Assembly (NCBI GenBank): GCA_025361735.1
Contig: JANYKD010000563.1
Span: 1 to 61,059 of the forward strand
DNA: 61,059 nt
From: Phycisphaerales bacterium
GTDB taxonomy: Bacteria > Planctomycetota > Phycisphaerae > Tepidisphaerales > Tepidisphaeraceae
Direction: 5' to 3'
Part shown: one piece after another, positions 45,797 to 55,369 of the stretch
Layout of the letters: each line of letters begins with the position of its first letter
Position numbering within the stretch: position 1 is the stretch's first letter
Notes under the pieces: generated by a model
Told to the model about the DNA's origin: nothing
What the model saw: only the letters and a program-made list of their open reading frames with translations
Databases searched by the model: none
Position numbers and translations under genes: made by a program

Positions 45797-46960
45797 ATGG
45801 AAAAGGTGCGATTGGGGATGGTGGGCCTCGGTAACATGGGGTCTCACCACATCAGCTATCTCAACACGGTCGACGGCGCGGTGCTGTCGGCGGTGTGCGA
45901 CGCGGATCCCGCGCGCACGGCCAAGTATGGGCAGGGGTCCGTGCAGCAGTTCAGTCATTACCAGCAGATGATCGATTCCGGCGCCGTCGATGCACTCGTC
46001 ATCGCCACGCCGCATTTCCAGCACGGCGAGATCTGCCGCGCGGCGTTTGCCAAGGGCATTCACGTACTCTGCGAGAAGCCGTTGGCTGTCACCATCGGGG
46101 ACGCGCGGGCGACCATCGCGGCGCACGCCAAGTCGCCGAATCTCAAGTTCGCCCTGGTCTTCCAGCAGCGGGCCACGCACCTGTATTCCAAGATGCGCGA
46201 CCTGGTTGCTTCGGGCGATCTGGGCACGATCACCCGCATCTCCTGGTTCGTCACCGACTGGTTCCGCGGCTGGTCCTACTACGCCTCTGGTGGCTGGCGG
46301 GCAACCTGGGCCGGCGAGGGTGGCGGCGTGCTGCTGAATCAGTGCCCGCATAACCTGGACCTTCTGCAGTGGATCGCCGGGATGATGCCCAGGCGGATCA
46401 CGGCGGTGGCGTTCCTTGGCAAGACCCACCCGATCGAAACCGAAGACGAAGCGTCGGCCATTCTGGAATTCGACAATGGCGCCATCGGACATTTTGTCAC
46501 CTCGACCGGCGAGGCTCCTGGCACCAATCGGCTGGAAATCTGCGGCGACCGTGGCAAACTGGTGGCCGAGCATCAGAAACTCACCTTCACGCGCACGCGA
46601 CGCTGTGTCCGCGAGGTTCGCGAGAAAGACCCGGCCGTTTTCCCCGCCGTCGAAGCGTGGGACATCGATATTCCCTACAAGAGCACAAAGGCTGAAGGGC
46701 ATGCCGTCATCACCCAGAACTTCGTCAATGCGATCCTGAAGAACGAGCCGCTGATTTCGGATGGCGACGATGGCGTCAAACAAGTGGAGTTGAGCAACGC
46801 GATCCTTATGGCCGGCATTACCCGCCAGTCCATTGAATTGCCGCTCGACGCGGGCGCGTACGATGCGTTTCTGAAAGAGATGACGCAGAAGTACGGCGGC
46901 CAGAAGAAGCTGGAAACGCGCGAGGCGGTCGTGGACATGTCGGCGTCGTTCTCGAGGTAG
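45797..46960 (+). CDS. Gfo/Idh/MocA family oxidoreductase
   Basis: VRLGMVGLGNMGSHHISYL; VLCEKPLAVTIGDAR. Confidence 0.92.
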   Translation: MEKVRLGMVGLGNMGSHHISYLNTVDGAVLSAVCDADPARTAKYGQGSVQQFSHYQQMIDSGAVDALVIATPHFQHGEICRAAFAKGIHVLCEKPLAVTIGDARATIAAHAKSPNLKFALVFQQRATHLYSKMRDLVASGDLGTITRISWFVTDWFRGWSYYASGGWRATWAGEGGGVLLNQCPHNLDLLQWIAGMMPRRITAVAFLGKTHPIETEDEASAILEFDNGAIGHFVTSTGEAPGTNRLEICGDRGKLVAEHQKLTFTRTRRCVREVREKDPAVFPAVEAWDIDIPYKSTKAEGHAVITQNFVNAILKNEPLISDGDDGVKQVELSNAILMAGITRQSIELPLDAGAYDAFLKEMTQKYGGQKKLETREAVVDMSASFSR

Positions 46961-46967
46961 TCTGGCT

Positions 46968-49715
46968 TTACTTGCGCCGCTCCAAGTTCATCTTCGCGCG
47001 TAGCCCATCGTTCTCAAAAATGAGGCCGAAATCCGCGGCGGAGTAGTTTCGCAGATACGGCAGCGGCAGGTCGGGCGACTTCGGGGCGGCCGGCAGTCCG
47101 AGGGCCGTCGACTCGTACGACTGGAACTGCTCGTTCCAGACGTACTTTCCTCCGGCCGGATCTAGGAGACGGGCATTGAAGTAGCGCGTGTACAATTCCA
47201 TCGGGTCGGCATCGGGATGCAGGCGACGAAGTTCGTTGAGGATCGGCAGATTCGCCCAGGAAAGAACCTGCGCCTGTTGCAGGAACGAGGTTCGCATCAG
47301 GGACTCAAATTGGGTCGCGACCGATGAGTTGGCATGCAACGCCAGATTCTGACCCGCCCACGCGGCCGTCGGACTCTCGCCCGGCTTGGCCGCCGCGCGG
47401 CGATCCAGGGATCGTTTGAGGAGCGGCTCGGAAAGGGTCAACACCAGCGCCTCGGGCGTCGGGGCGTAGTAGAGAGCGATCTTCTCCAACTCCCCGAGTC
47501 CGTTCCGCGGTGCCGGGGCCACGCGGACATAAGTCAGCCCGGCGTGCGTCCGGTTCTCCCAGGTGACCATGTTTGGAGCGGACTGATCGGCATAGGCGCG
47601 GATGGCCGTCAGGAATGCGGCGAGCTTCAATCCGCTCTTGCAGTCGATCCGCACGGCGACCGGCAGGCGATGCACTTCCTTCTGGATGAACTTCCACGCG
47701 TCCGGCGCCTTGCCTATCTCCTGCCAGAACGGATCGTCGTCCGCATAGACGGAGATACTGTCGCCAACCCACGACAGCGGCTTCTCAAGCTCCTTGTTCA
47801 CCATCTGAAAGAAACCACTGGCCTGTTTGAGCACCGGGCTGTCGGGATTGATCGCCAGCGCCAGATGCAGCGGCGCATCGTGCGGATCGCCGGAATCGGC
47901 CTTGAGGGAGGCGCCTTTGCTGAGCAGGAATAGTTCCTGCCGGTTGTAGTCGGATTCGCCGATCAGCGGCATGACCGTCACATCCAGTCCGAGCCGCTCT
48001 GTTGAGGACGAGAATCGCACGGCGATCGGGTCAAAGAACTGCCGGTAGCCGCGCTGGTAGCCGTCGCGCCACTGCTCGTAGGCCGCCTGTTCCCGGGGCG
48101 TCACCTTCTCGATCTCCAACTCGTCGATCGGCGTCATGAACGCTGCCGTGTTGTAGATCGACGAGCGAACGCCCGTCGGGCTCAGAGTCAGCGCGCCCAG
48201 GTCCAATGTCGGGCTAGCGTTGACCAGCGGCTCGGCGAGTTTGCCGTCGATTCTCGCGGCGTCCAAGTCGGCCAGGACCGCCAGCGCCGCCGTCCGCCGG
48301 GCATCGGCGATGCGCAGCCGCGGCCCACACCAGCGCCGGATCGTCGCGTCGGACAGAATCAGCAACGCGGTTTCATCCGCCTGGCCGCGTGGGTAGCGCT
48401 GGCGGAAGAATGTGTATTCCGGCGCGGCCGCCAGCGATTTCTGATGTTTCTTGAGAACGGCGGCGATGGCGTCAAGTTGCCGCGTCGAGTTGGTCACCAC
48501 GACAACGTTTCCGAATGTAGCCACATACGATGAAACCGTTCGGTCGGCCGTGGTTGCGCTGCTGTAGCTGTAAGCCTCGCCGTCGTTCTTGGCCGTCTTA
48601 ACCTCGGGGATGCGGGCCGTGTTGACGCTGATCTGCGCCAAGATGGCCTGGCGCAGCGCGTCGAGGCTGTTGGATCTGGCCTCAAACAGGAAGGTGATGT
48701 CCGAGCCCACACGCAGATACGGCGTCGATCCGGTGATGGCCACGGATTGAATCAGCGTCGGCCCCAGCACCTTGCCCAGAACAGTGACGGACAGGCCCAG
48801 TTGCGTCTGGTAGCGTTCGCGCGTCAGGGCATCTTCGGACCGTGATTCCACGAGTTGAAGCAGCGGCAGGGAATGCTCGTCCGCCTCATGCAGCAGCGTG
48901 TTGAAAGCCGTGAATGAGGGGAAGAAGATCGCATGCTGATACTCGGGCACAAGTTCGGCCAGCGCGTCGGTGGCCGGGTGAAGGTCTTTGATCAACGGCT
49001 TCCAGTCAAAGGCATTTACTGTGATCCCCTGGATCGTGCCGATGGGCACGGTGGCGGCATCGCCTGGCAGGTTGTTCTGGCGAAAGGCCCGGTTGAGTTG
49101 GAGGTTCTCGGCCACGGCGCGTCCGCCGCTGAACAGTGCGTAGGTGTCGGCGACATTGTCCGGCCGCGTGCTCCGCCAGTTTGAGACCTGCGGGCCGTTG
49201 CGCTCGTTGAGAGGCAACTCCTTGTCCGCCTCCCACAATTGTCGCCGGAAGAGCGCTGCGCCGGGTACCTGGCGGTTCAGCAATTCCGCCCGGTCGGCGA
49301 TCTTGCCCCGGAAGAAGAGCTTGCGGGCATCGTCTCCGCCGGCTTTCTCCGGCAGTGTGAACTTCAGAGTGGTCATGGCGCTGTAGTCGCGCGTGGGTAC
49401 GAACAGCCGGCCGGTTCGCACGGCCGCATCCGCATGCGACACGAGCGTTATTTCGCCTATCTTGGGGTAGCCGAATCGGTTGATATTGGAAAGATTCTCA
49501 GTGAAAAGATAGATCTCGCCGGGTCCATCCAGGACCGCGTACGGTCGCCTGGCTTCGGCGGCCGGGTTGGTGGGATAGGTGTAGTCGCTGGGGATCGCCC
49601 CGTTTGTCAGCGTGAGTTTGTCGAGGCCAACCGCCCGGTAGACGTCTTCAGCCACCGCCAATTGCGCCAGCCCGATCAACGTCAGTAACAACATTGCCCA
49701 AAATCGAGTCTTCAT
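46968..49715 (-). CDS. Large secreted hypothetical protein (915 aa)
   Basis: Signal peptide MKTRFWAMLLLTLIGLAQLAVA; no recognised domain. Confidence 0.7.
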   Translation of the reverse strand: MKTRFWAMLLLTLIGLAQLAVAEDVYRAVGLDKLTLTNGAIPSDYTYPTNPAAEARRPYAVLDGPGEIYLFTENLSNINRFGYPKIGEITLVSHADAAVRTGRLFVPTRDYSAMTTLKFTLPEKAGGDDARKLFFRGKIADRAELLNRQVPGAALFRRQLWEADKELPLNERNGPQVSNWRSTRPDNVADTYALFSGGRAVAENLQLNRAFRQNNLPGDAATVPIGTIQGITVNAFDWKPLIKDLHPATDALAELVPEYQHAIFFPSFTAFNTLLHEADEHSLPLLQLVESRSEDALTRERYQTQLGLSVTVLGKVLGPTLIQSVAITGSTPYLRVGSDITFLFEARSNSLDALRQAILAQISVNTARIPEVKTAKNDGEAYSYSSATTADRTVSSYVATFGNVVVVTNSTRQLDAIAAVLKKHQKSLAAAPEYTFFRQRYPRGQADETALLILSDATIRRWCGPRLRIADARRTAALAVLADLDAARIDGKLAEPLVNASPTLDLGALTLSPTGVRSSIYNTAAFMTPIDELEIEKVTPREQAAYEQWRDGYQRGYRQFFDPIAVRFSSSTERLGLDVTVMPLIGESDYNRQELFLLSKGASLKADSGDPHDAPLHLALAINPDSPVLKQASGFFQMVNKELEKPLSWVGDSISVYADDDPFWQEIGKAPDAWKFIQKEVHRLPVAVRIDCKSGLKLAAFLTAIRAYADQSAPNMVTWENRTHAGLTYVRVAPAPRNGLGELEKIALYYAPTPEALVLTLSEPLLKRSLDRRAAAKPGESPTAAWAGQNLALHANSSVATQFESLMRTSFLQQAQVLSWANLPILNELRRLHPDADPMELYTRYFNARLLDPAGGKYVWNEQFQSYESTALGLPAAPKSPDLPLPYLRNYSAADFGLIFENDGLRAKMNLERRK

Positions 49716-49888
49716 GGCAACCTCCCGAAAAGGACCACTGCTCCGAACGGCCGCATGAAATACGCTGAATAGTCTCGGACTTTTCTCCGGCTCCGTCAAT
49801 CGCCAAAGACGACGTTCCGCAATGAAAGCGTCCAAGACGGATCTGCCGCCTTGGACGCGTTTATGCATTTGTGGCCGACGGCCAAGGC

Positions 49889-50353
49889 TTATTTCGCGGC
49901 CGCTGCGGCGATGACGTCCACCTTGCGGGCTTCGCGCATGGGGACTTCCTCGTAGTGGGCGATCTTGCCGTCTTTGCCGATGACCACGGTGCCGCGCTTG
50001 GTGCAATTGAACGGTTCTTCACCGGCGAACATGCCGTACGCCTTGGCCATCTTGCGGGTGGTGTCGGCCAGAAGCGAATAGGGAATGCCGTATTGCTTCT
50101 TGAATGCCGCGTGAGAGAACGGGCTGTCGCAGGATACCCCGTAGACGACGGTATCGGCGCCGGGCGCGATCTTGCCAACTTGCGGGCCGAAGGCGCAGTG
50201 CTCTTCGGTGCAGATGGGGCTGAAGTCCATCGGATAGAACAGCAGCACGATTTTCTTGCCGCGCAGGTCAGCGAGTTTCACCACGGTCTTGGTTTCGTCC
50301 ATCAGCGCAAAATCCGGCGCTGCATCACCCACTTTTAACGTCGCATCGGCCAT
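49889..50353 (-). CDS. Peroxiredoxin (AhpC/TSA family)
   Basis: VGDAAPDFALMDETKTVVKLADLRGKKIVLLFYPMDFSPICTEEHCAFG. Confidence 0.92.
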   Translation of the reverse strand: MADATLKVGDAAPDFALMDETKTVVKLADLRGKKIVLLFYPMDFSPICTEEHCAFGPQVGKIAPGADTVVYGVSCDSPFSHAAFKKQYGIPYSLLADTTRKMAKAYGMFAGEEPFNCTKRGTVVIGKDGKIAHYEEVPMREARKVDVIAAAAAK

Positions 50354-50494
50354 AGTTTCTCCTTCTAAGGTTGTATGACCATAATAGTAGGCGATAGATG
50401 GAGCAAGGTAAAAGGAAGAACCCAACGAAAAATGCGAAACGCGAGATGGCAGAGATAATTCCCGTGATTGGGGATCGCGGATAGAATGGTGGGG

Positions 50495-50791
50495 ATGAAG
50501 TTTGGGCGTATCAAGCGACAGCATGGCCGGATTCTCGGGCTGGATGAGATTCTCGACGAAATCGTCGAGAATTGTCCACATGTGACGCGGATCGTCCCGG
50601 GCCGGATCAAGGTGCGCCGTGGCAAGACACCGGCCAACTTCCGGGTTCAGTATCCCACGCCAGGTGGACTGAAATGCCTGTACAACTCCACCGGCACGGT
50701 TCAGGAAGTGTTTCTCATCTGCTCGGATGACACGGCCGCCCGGCAGTGGCTTATCGATCAGGGAATTGCGACCAGCAAGGAGACCGAGTGA
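50495..50791 (+). CDS. DUF2103-like small protein
   Basis: MKFGRIKRQHGRILGLDEILDEIVENCPHVTRIVPGRIKV...CLYNSTGTVQEVFLIC. Confidence 0.6.
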   Translation: MKFGRIKRQHGRILGLDEILDEIVENCPHVTRIVPGRIKVRRGKTPANFRVQYPTPGGLKCLYNSTGTVQEVFLICSDDTAARQWLIDQGIATSKETE

Positions 50792-50810
50792 GAAGCCCGG
50801 AGCAAACGAC

Positions 50811-50887
50811 GGAAATGGGATTTGAAATCTCAGATTTGGAATTTGATATTTCAAATTTGACATTTGAGATTTGAGATTTGAAATCTT
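50811..50887. repeat. Heptanucleotide array GATTTGA-type, 10-11 units
   Basis: GGAAATG GGATTTG AAATCTC AGATTTG GAATTTG ATATTTC AAATTTG ACATTTG AGATTTG AGATTTG AAATCTT. Confidence 0.9.
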
Positions 50888-50916
50888 CTGATTCGCCTGT
50901 GAAATCCTCCCCGATC

Positions 50917-51891
50917 ATGTCTGTTTCCACGATATCTCTCGCCGTTTCGCTCCTGCGTGCGGGCCGGCTCGTCGGCATTCCGACGGAGACCGTATACGGC
51001 CTGGCCGCTGATGCAACCAATTCGGCCGCCGTTCGCCGGATATTCGCAGCCAAGGGCCGGCCTGGCACCAATCCGCTCATCGTGCATGTGCCCGATGCCG
51101 CGGTTGCCCGTCGCTACGCGGCCAACTGGCCGGAGGCAGCGTCGCGACTGGCCGAGGCGTTCTGGCCCGGTCCGCTTACGATCATCCTTCCGAAGGCACC
51201 GGCAATCGTCTCCGAGGTGACCGCGGGACTCGGCACGGTGGGGCTGCGTGTGCCCGCGCATGCCCTGACACTTGAGTTGCTGCGTGAGTTTGATGGCCCA
51301 CTGGCCGCGCCCAGTGCCAACCGCTCCACGCGAATCTCGCCGACGACGGCCCGGCATGTACGCGACGAACTCGGCGATGCGGTCGACCTGATCCTGGATG
51401 GCGGGGCCTGCACGATCGGCATTGAATCGACAGTGCTGGATCTCTGCGGCGACCGGCCACGGATTCTCCGGCCGGGCGGGCTTTCGCAGGCGGAGATCGA
51501 ACAGATCGTCGGACCTGTCGAGTACGGATTCGCTCATACGGATGCTTCGCGGCCGGCCGCGAGTCCTGGCCAGCAACTGGTCCACTATGCCCCAACCACG
51601 CCGGCGTTCCGCTTCCTGAGCACGCAGAAGCCCGGCATGCTCGCCCACGCCGGTGCGGCGGGTGGCGCTGCCGCAGTGCTCGCGTTGACCTCGGTTGAAC
51701 TTCCCGGCGGCCGGCTTGTGCAGATGCCTGTCGATCCGTTGGCTTACGCCCGGACACTGTACCACACGCTGCGCGAACTCGACTCGGCAGATCTGCGGGC
51801 GATTTATGTCGAGTTGCCGCCCGACGAGCCGCAATGGATGGCGGTTCATGATCGACTGCGGCGTGCTACCGTGTTGTTGCCGGCCGAATGA
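50917..51891 (+). CDS. L-threonylcarbamoyladenylate synthase (Sua5 type)
   Basis: LRAGRLVGIPTETVYGLAADATN; SANRSTRISPTTARHV; Sua5 C-domain GQQLVHYAPTTPAFRF. Confidence 0.92.
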   Translation: MSVSTISLAVSLLRAGRLVGIPTETVYGLAADATNSAAVRRIFAAKGRPGTNPLIVHVPDAAVARRYAANWPEAASRLAEAFWPGPLTIILPKAPAIVSEVTAGLGTVGLRVPAHALTLELLREFDGPLAAPSANRSTRISPTTARHVRDELGDAVDLILDGGACTIGIESTVLDLCGDRPRILRPGGLSQAEIEQIVGPVEYGFAHTDASRPAASPGQQLVHYAPTTPAFRFLSTQKPGMLAHAGAAGGAAAVLALTSVELPGGRLVQMPVDPLAYARTLYHTLRELDSADLRAIYVELPPDEPQWMAVHDRLRRATVLLPAE

Positions 51892-51926
51892 ATATCGCCG
51901 CCGTGTCAGGAAAACCGGCAAGGGGA

Positions 51927-52655
51927 TTACCTGCCGGCCCTGCCGCGAAGTCGGGCCACATCGGATAGCTTCTGATGTGCCAACTCGCAGGCGGCATCAA
52001 TCGTGATCGTCCGCCGATATCCCGCCATTTGTGCCGTCGGCTCGCTCTGGCCATCCGCCATCGCCAGGAATGGCTTGTGCAGTCGCTCCCATAGCCCCAT
52101 CACGCGCGCGTAGGTGCGTGCCGTGCCCGGATGTGGCCCGCCGGGCAACTCGTCGGCCAGCAACACAAACGCGCCCAGTGGCAACGCCGCGGCCAACTCA
52201 TCCACGGAAGCCCACTGCCGTGATGCGGGAACGGGGCCGTTCTCCTCGGGAATCACCGCTACGGCCAGGCCCTGGCCGGTCTCGTACGCGGCGGCCAGGA
52301 ATGTCTCCAGATACAAACTCCGTTCACGGGCCAGTCGCCGCACTCCGAGGGCCGGCGCGATCGTTCCCGGCCCGGCCACAAGCAGTTGTCCGAAAGGGTG
52401 CTGATCGACGATGCTGCTTACATCCGGTGCATCGGCGAGAATGTCGAGCCGCACGGTGCCCTCGCCGCAGCGCTGTCGCTTCTGGCGGCGTGCCTCCTGC
52501 AAAGGCATGTATACCCGCGCCAGCAGGTCATAGTCCTCGGATTCCCACGCGGCCGCCTCCACCAGGGCCAGCAACCGCTCGGCTTCGAGATAGCTGGTCC
52601 GCATGAGTTCGCGCTGGCCGTCCTCGCACAGCGTATCTGCTTGTTCGAGAGTCAT
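51927..52655 (-). CDS. Hypothetical protein (Leu-rich, TPR-like N-terminus)
   Basis: 242 aa ORF, good coding character. Confidence 0.6.
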   Translation of the reverse strand: MTLEQADTLCEDGQRELMRTSYLEAERLLALVEAAAWESEDYDLLARVYMPLQEARRQKRQRCGEGTVRLDILADAPDVSSIVDQHPFGQLLVAGPGTIAPALGVRRLARERSLYLETFLAAAYETGQGLAVAVIPEENGPVPASRQWASVDELAAALPLGAFVLLADELPGGPHPGTARTYARVMGLWERLHKPFLAMADGQSEPTAQMAGYRRTITIDAACELAHQKLSDVARLRGRAGR

Positions 52656-52680
52656 GATGTTTCAATAGTAGCAGTACAGG

Positions 52681-53322
52681 TCAGCGCAATCCGCTCACCA
52701 CGCCCTTGAGCGCTTCGAGTGTGCGACTCCATCGCTCATTCGCGTCGGCCATCTCGTACAGCAGCACATCACAGAGCGAGACATAGTCACGCTGCTCCAG
52801 CGCCGACTTCGTCGCTCGAAGCTGCTCGGTGAACTCGGCCAGCACATCTTCAAGCGCCTCGCCGCCCACGCGAATACAGGAGAGATCCAGCCGCAGCAAC
52901 TCCGCTGTCTTCGTGACTGAGTCCCGTGCCTCTTGCCATACGCGCAGACATGCGCCCAGGCTCTCCAGCGCCTTTGGAGTCTGGTTCTTCTGCAGCAGGT
53001 CGACGGCCGTTGCCTTGAATTTTTCGGCCTGCTCGAGCTGCGCCGTCATCTCATCCAGCACTTCCATGGCAAGCTTGCGCGGATCGGCGGTTTCAATGTA
53101 AATGGCGTGGCCCGCAAGTTCCACCAACCGAAGGCTTCCGAGTTTCGCATCCTCCGGCTCTTCACCGTCGATCAGCACCTGTACCACCAGCCGGTTGTCC
53201 TTGCGCAGATGCGCCAGAACCTGACCTACAGTCCGCAAACCCATTTCATCCGCCGCCAAAGGTTCCTGGTCCACGGTAACTGACAATCTGCACACTCCTT
53301 TTTGCTGCGGCACCAATTTCAT
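52681..53322 (-). CDS. Hypothetical protein
   Basis: MKLVPQQKGVCRLSVTVDQEPLAADEMGLRTVGQVLAHL...; four-helix-like C-terminal part. Confidence 0.6.
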   Translation of the reverse strand: MKLVPQQKGVCRLSVTVDQEPLAADEMGLRTVGQVLAHLRKDNRLVVQVLIDGEEPEDAKLGSLRLVELAGHAIYIETADPRKLAMEVLDEMTAQLEQAEKFKATAVDLLQKNQTPKALESLGACLRVWQEARDSVTKTAELLRLDLSCIRVGGEALEDVLAEFTEQLRATKSALEQRDYVSLCDVLLYEMADANERWSRTLEALKGVVSGLR

Positions 53323-53588
53323 GTCGCCTAAAGAGAATAACGCCTTTCTGCTCCGCTTGTTACGCACAATCCTGGGATTGGCGCGCATGGAATCGGTGGC
53401 CGGTCCGACGATGATGGAACCGAACGGCCAGCAACGGACACGGGCCCCCGCGCGCGATCACCGCCAACTCCGGTGTCGATTGTGGCCCAAGGCGTAAAAA
53501 GAGCCCTGGCCGGAACAACGTCGTCCACCCGACGTCGGTAGATCGAATGTCCGACGCCCACGTAACGGCGTCATTTACAGGAGAATTC

Positions 53589-54359
53589 ATGTTCCCGTTC
53601 CTTCGCAACACAGTCATCGCCGCCGCTCTTGGCTTCACCATGGTCTTGCCGTCGTTCGCGGCCGAACCCGCCGCCGCACAGGCCAAGCCCGCGGTCGCCG
53701 CACAACCCAGACCCAAGGAATCCGCCACCGAACCCAAGCCGCGCGATGCCAACTGGGTCAAGCGACATGAAGGCTTCCTCAAGGAGGTCAAGGAACTGGC
53801 CGGTAAGGTCGACCTGCTCTTCGTCGGCGACTCCATCACCGACGGCTGGCGCCGTACCGGCAAGGCGGTCTGGGATGAGAGCTACGCCCCGCTCAAGGCT
53901 TTCAACATCGGCATCGGCGGCGACCGTACCCAGCATGTCATCTGGCGGTTGCAGAACGGCGAAGTTGAGGGCATCTCGCCCAAGCTCGCGGTCATGATGA
54001 TCGGCACCAACAACCTCGGCGGCAACACCAACGAAGAAATCGTGGCCGGCATCACCGGCTGCGTAAAGGAGCTTCAGACCCGCCTGCCGAAGACCAAGAT
54101 CCTGCTGCTGGGCGTGTTCCCCCGCGGCGCGGCGGCCGACAACCCGTCCCGCGCCCGCATCAAGGCCATCAACGCCGACATCGCCAAGCTCGACGACGGC
54201 GGCAAGACCGTCAAGTACATGGACATCGGCGATAAGTTCCTGGACAAGGACGGCGTGCTGACCAAGGAAATCATGCCCGACGCCCTGCATCCCAATGCCA
54301 AGGGCTACCAGATCTGGGCCGATGCCATCAAGGCCCCCATCGCGGAGATGATGAAGTAG
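53589..54359 (+). CDS. SGNH/GDSL-family hydrolase, secreted
   Basis: Signal peptide; VDLLFVGDSITDGW, GGDRTQHVIWRLQNGE, MIGTNNLG, DALHPNAKGYQIW. Confidence 0.92.
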   Translation: MFPFLRNTVIAAALGFTMVLPSFAAEPAAAQAKPAVAAQPRPKESATEPKPRDANWVKRHEGFLKEVKELAGKVDLLFVGDSITDGWRRTGKAVWDESYAPLKAFNIGIGGDRTQHVIWRLQNGEVEGISPKLAVMMIGTNNLGGNTNEEIVAGITGCVKELQTRLPKTKILLLGVFPRGAAADNPSRARIKAINADIAKLDDGGKTVKYMDIGDKFLDKDGVLTKEIMPDALHPNAKGYQIWADAIKAPIAEMMK

Positions 54360-54443
54360 CACTTTTGGCCGGAATCCCTCCCCGCATTTCGTGTGGCGTG
54401 TGCAAGTACGCTTGCCCGTGCTCCGGGGAGGCGATTCCTGTCG

Positions 54444-54462
54444 CCGCGATCGTTGATCGCCG
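54444..54462. repeat. Hairpin-like copy CCGCGATCgttGATCGCCG
   Basis: Similar flank GCGATTC..TGT.GCCGCGATC to 26529 element. Confidence 0.55.
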
Positions 54463-54544
54463 TTTGCCGGCGAATGACTTTCAAGAGCCCGCCGCGTTCA
54501 GCGGTTGTAGTGCAGGGTGGGTTGAGTGGGTAGAATCCTTGTCC

Positions 54545-54760
54545 ATGGACCTCAAACCGCGGCCCAATCATCGCCAGTACATCGAGGCCCTGCGGCGAAT
54601 GGGGCCCGAGGCTCGGCTGCGAAAAGCGTTTGAGCTGTCGGAGTTCACCAAGCGACTGTTCGTCCAGGGACTCAGGGATCGCTTCCCCGAACGGACTGAA
54701 CACGAGATCCACCAGCTCATGTTGGAGCGGCTGGCGAAATGTCACAACAGGAACTATTGA
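54545..54760 (+). CDS. Conserved small protein paired with nucleotidyltransferase
   Basis: MDLKPRPNHRQYIEALRRMGPEARLRKAFELSEFTKRLFVQGLRDRFPERTEHEIHQLMLERLAKCHNRNY. Confidence 0.7.
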   Translation: MDLKPRPNHRQYIEALRRMGPEARLRKAFELSEFTKRLFVQGLRDRFPERTEHEIHQLMLERLAKCHNRNY

Positions 54761-55305
54761 ATCGCGTCGTGCAGGTGCTTGATGCGGCCGGTATCGCCTA
54801 CATGGTCACCGGCTCAGTCGCGTCTAGCCTTCAGGGAGAACCTCGCGCCACGCACGATATCGACTTGGTTGTCGCGATACCTGCATCGGCCGCCGATTAC
54901 CTGATACAGGCCTTTCCGTCGCCCGACTTCTACCTGGACCGGGAATCGATCCTTGAGGCCATCGCACATCGAAGCATGTTCAATTTGATCGACGTGACGG
55001 AAGGCAACAAAGTGGATTTTTGGGTGCTGACGGACGAGCCGTTTGATAAGGCTCGCTTCGCTCGCAGGGAATCTCGACAAGTTGAAGGTTCCCACCTGGC
55101 CGTCTCCCGCCCTGAAGACACAATCCTCATGAAGCTCAGGTGGTCGGAAATGTCCGGCGGTAGCGAAAAACAGTTCACGGACGCACTGCGCGTGTATGAA
55201 GTCCAGTTTGGCCGCCTGGACATGGAGTATCTCGATGAATGGGCTGCACGATTGGGCATCACGTTGCTCTGGAAGCGAGTCACGGACGAGGGGCGGCCGA
55301 TCTAA
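54739..55305 (+). CDS. Nucleotidyltransferase-fold protein (MNT/AbiEii-like)
   Basis: YMVTGSVASSLQGEPRATHDIDLVVAI (GS-X10-DxD); overlaps upstream ORF by 22 nt. Confidence 0.8.
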   Translation: MSQQELLNRVVQVLDAAGIAYMVTGSVASSLQGEPRATHDIDLVVAIPASAADYLIQAFPSPDFYLDRESILEAIAHRSMFNLIDVTEGNKVDFWVLTDEPFDKARFARRESRQVEGSHLAVSRPEDTILMKLRWSEMSGGSEKQFTDALRVYEVQFGRLDMEYLDEWAARLGITLLWKRVTDEGRPI

Positions 55306-55369
55306 GTTCTGATCGCCGATAGTTTCTGGCAACACGCCACAGGCAAGTCGATTGGGGAGTGGCGCCAAT

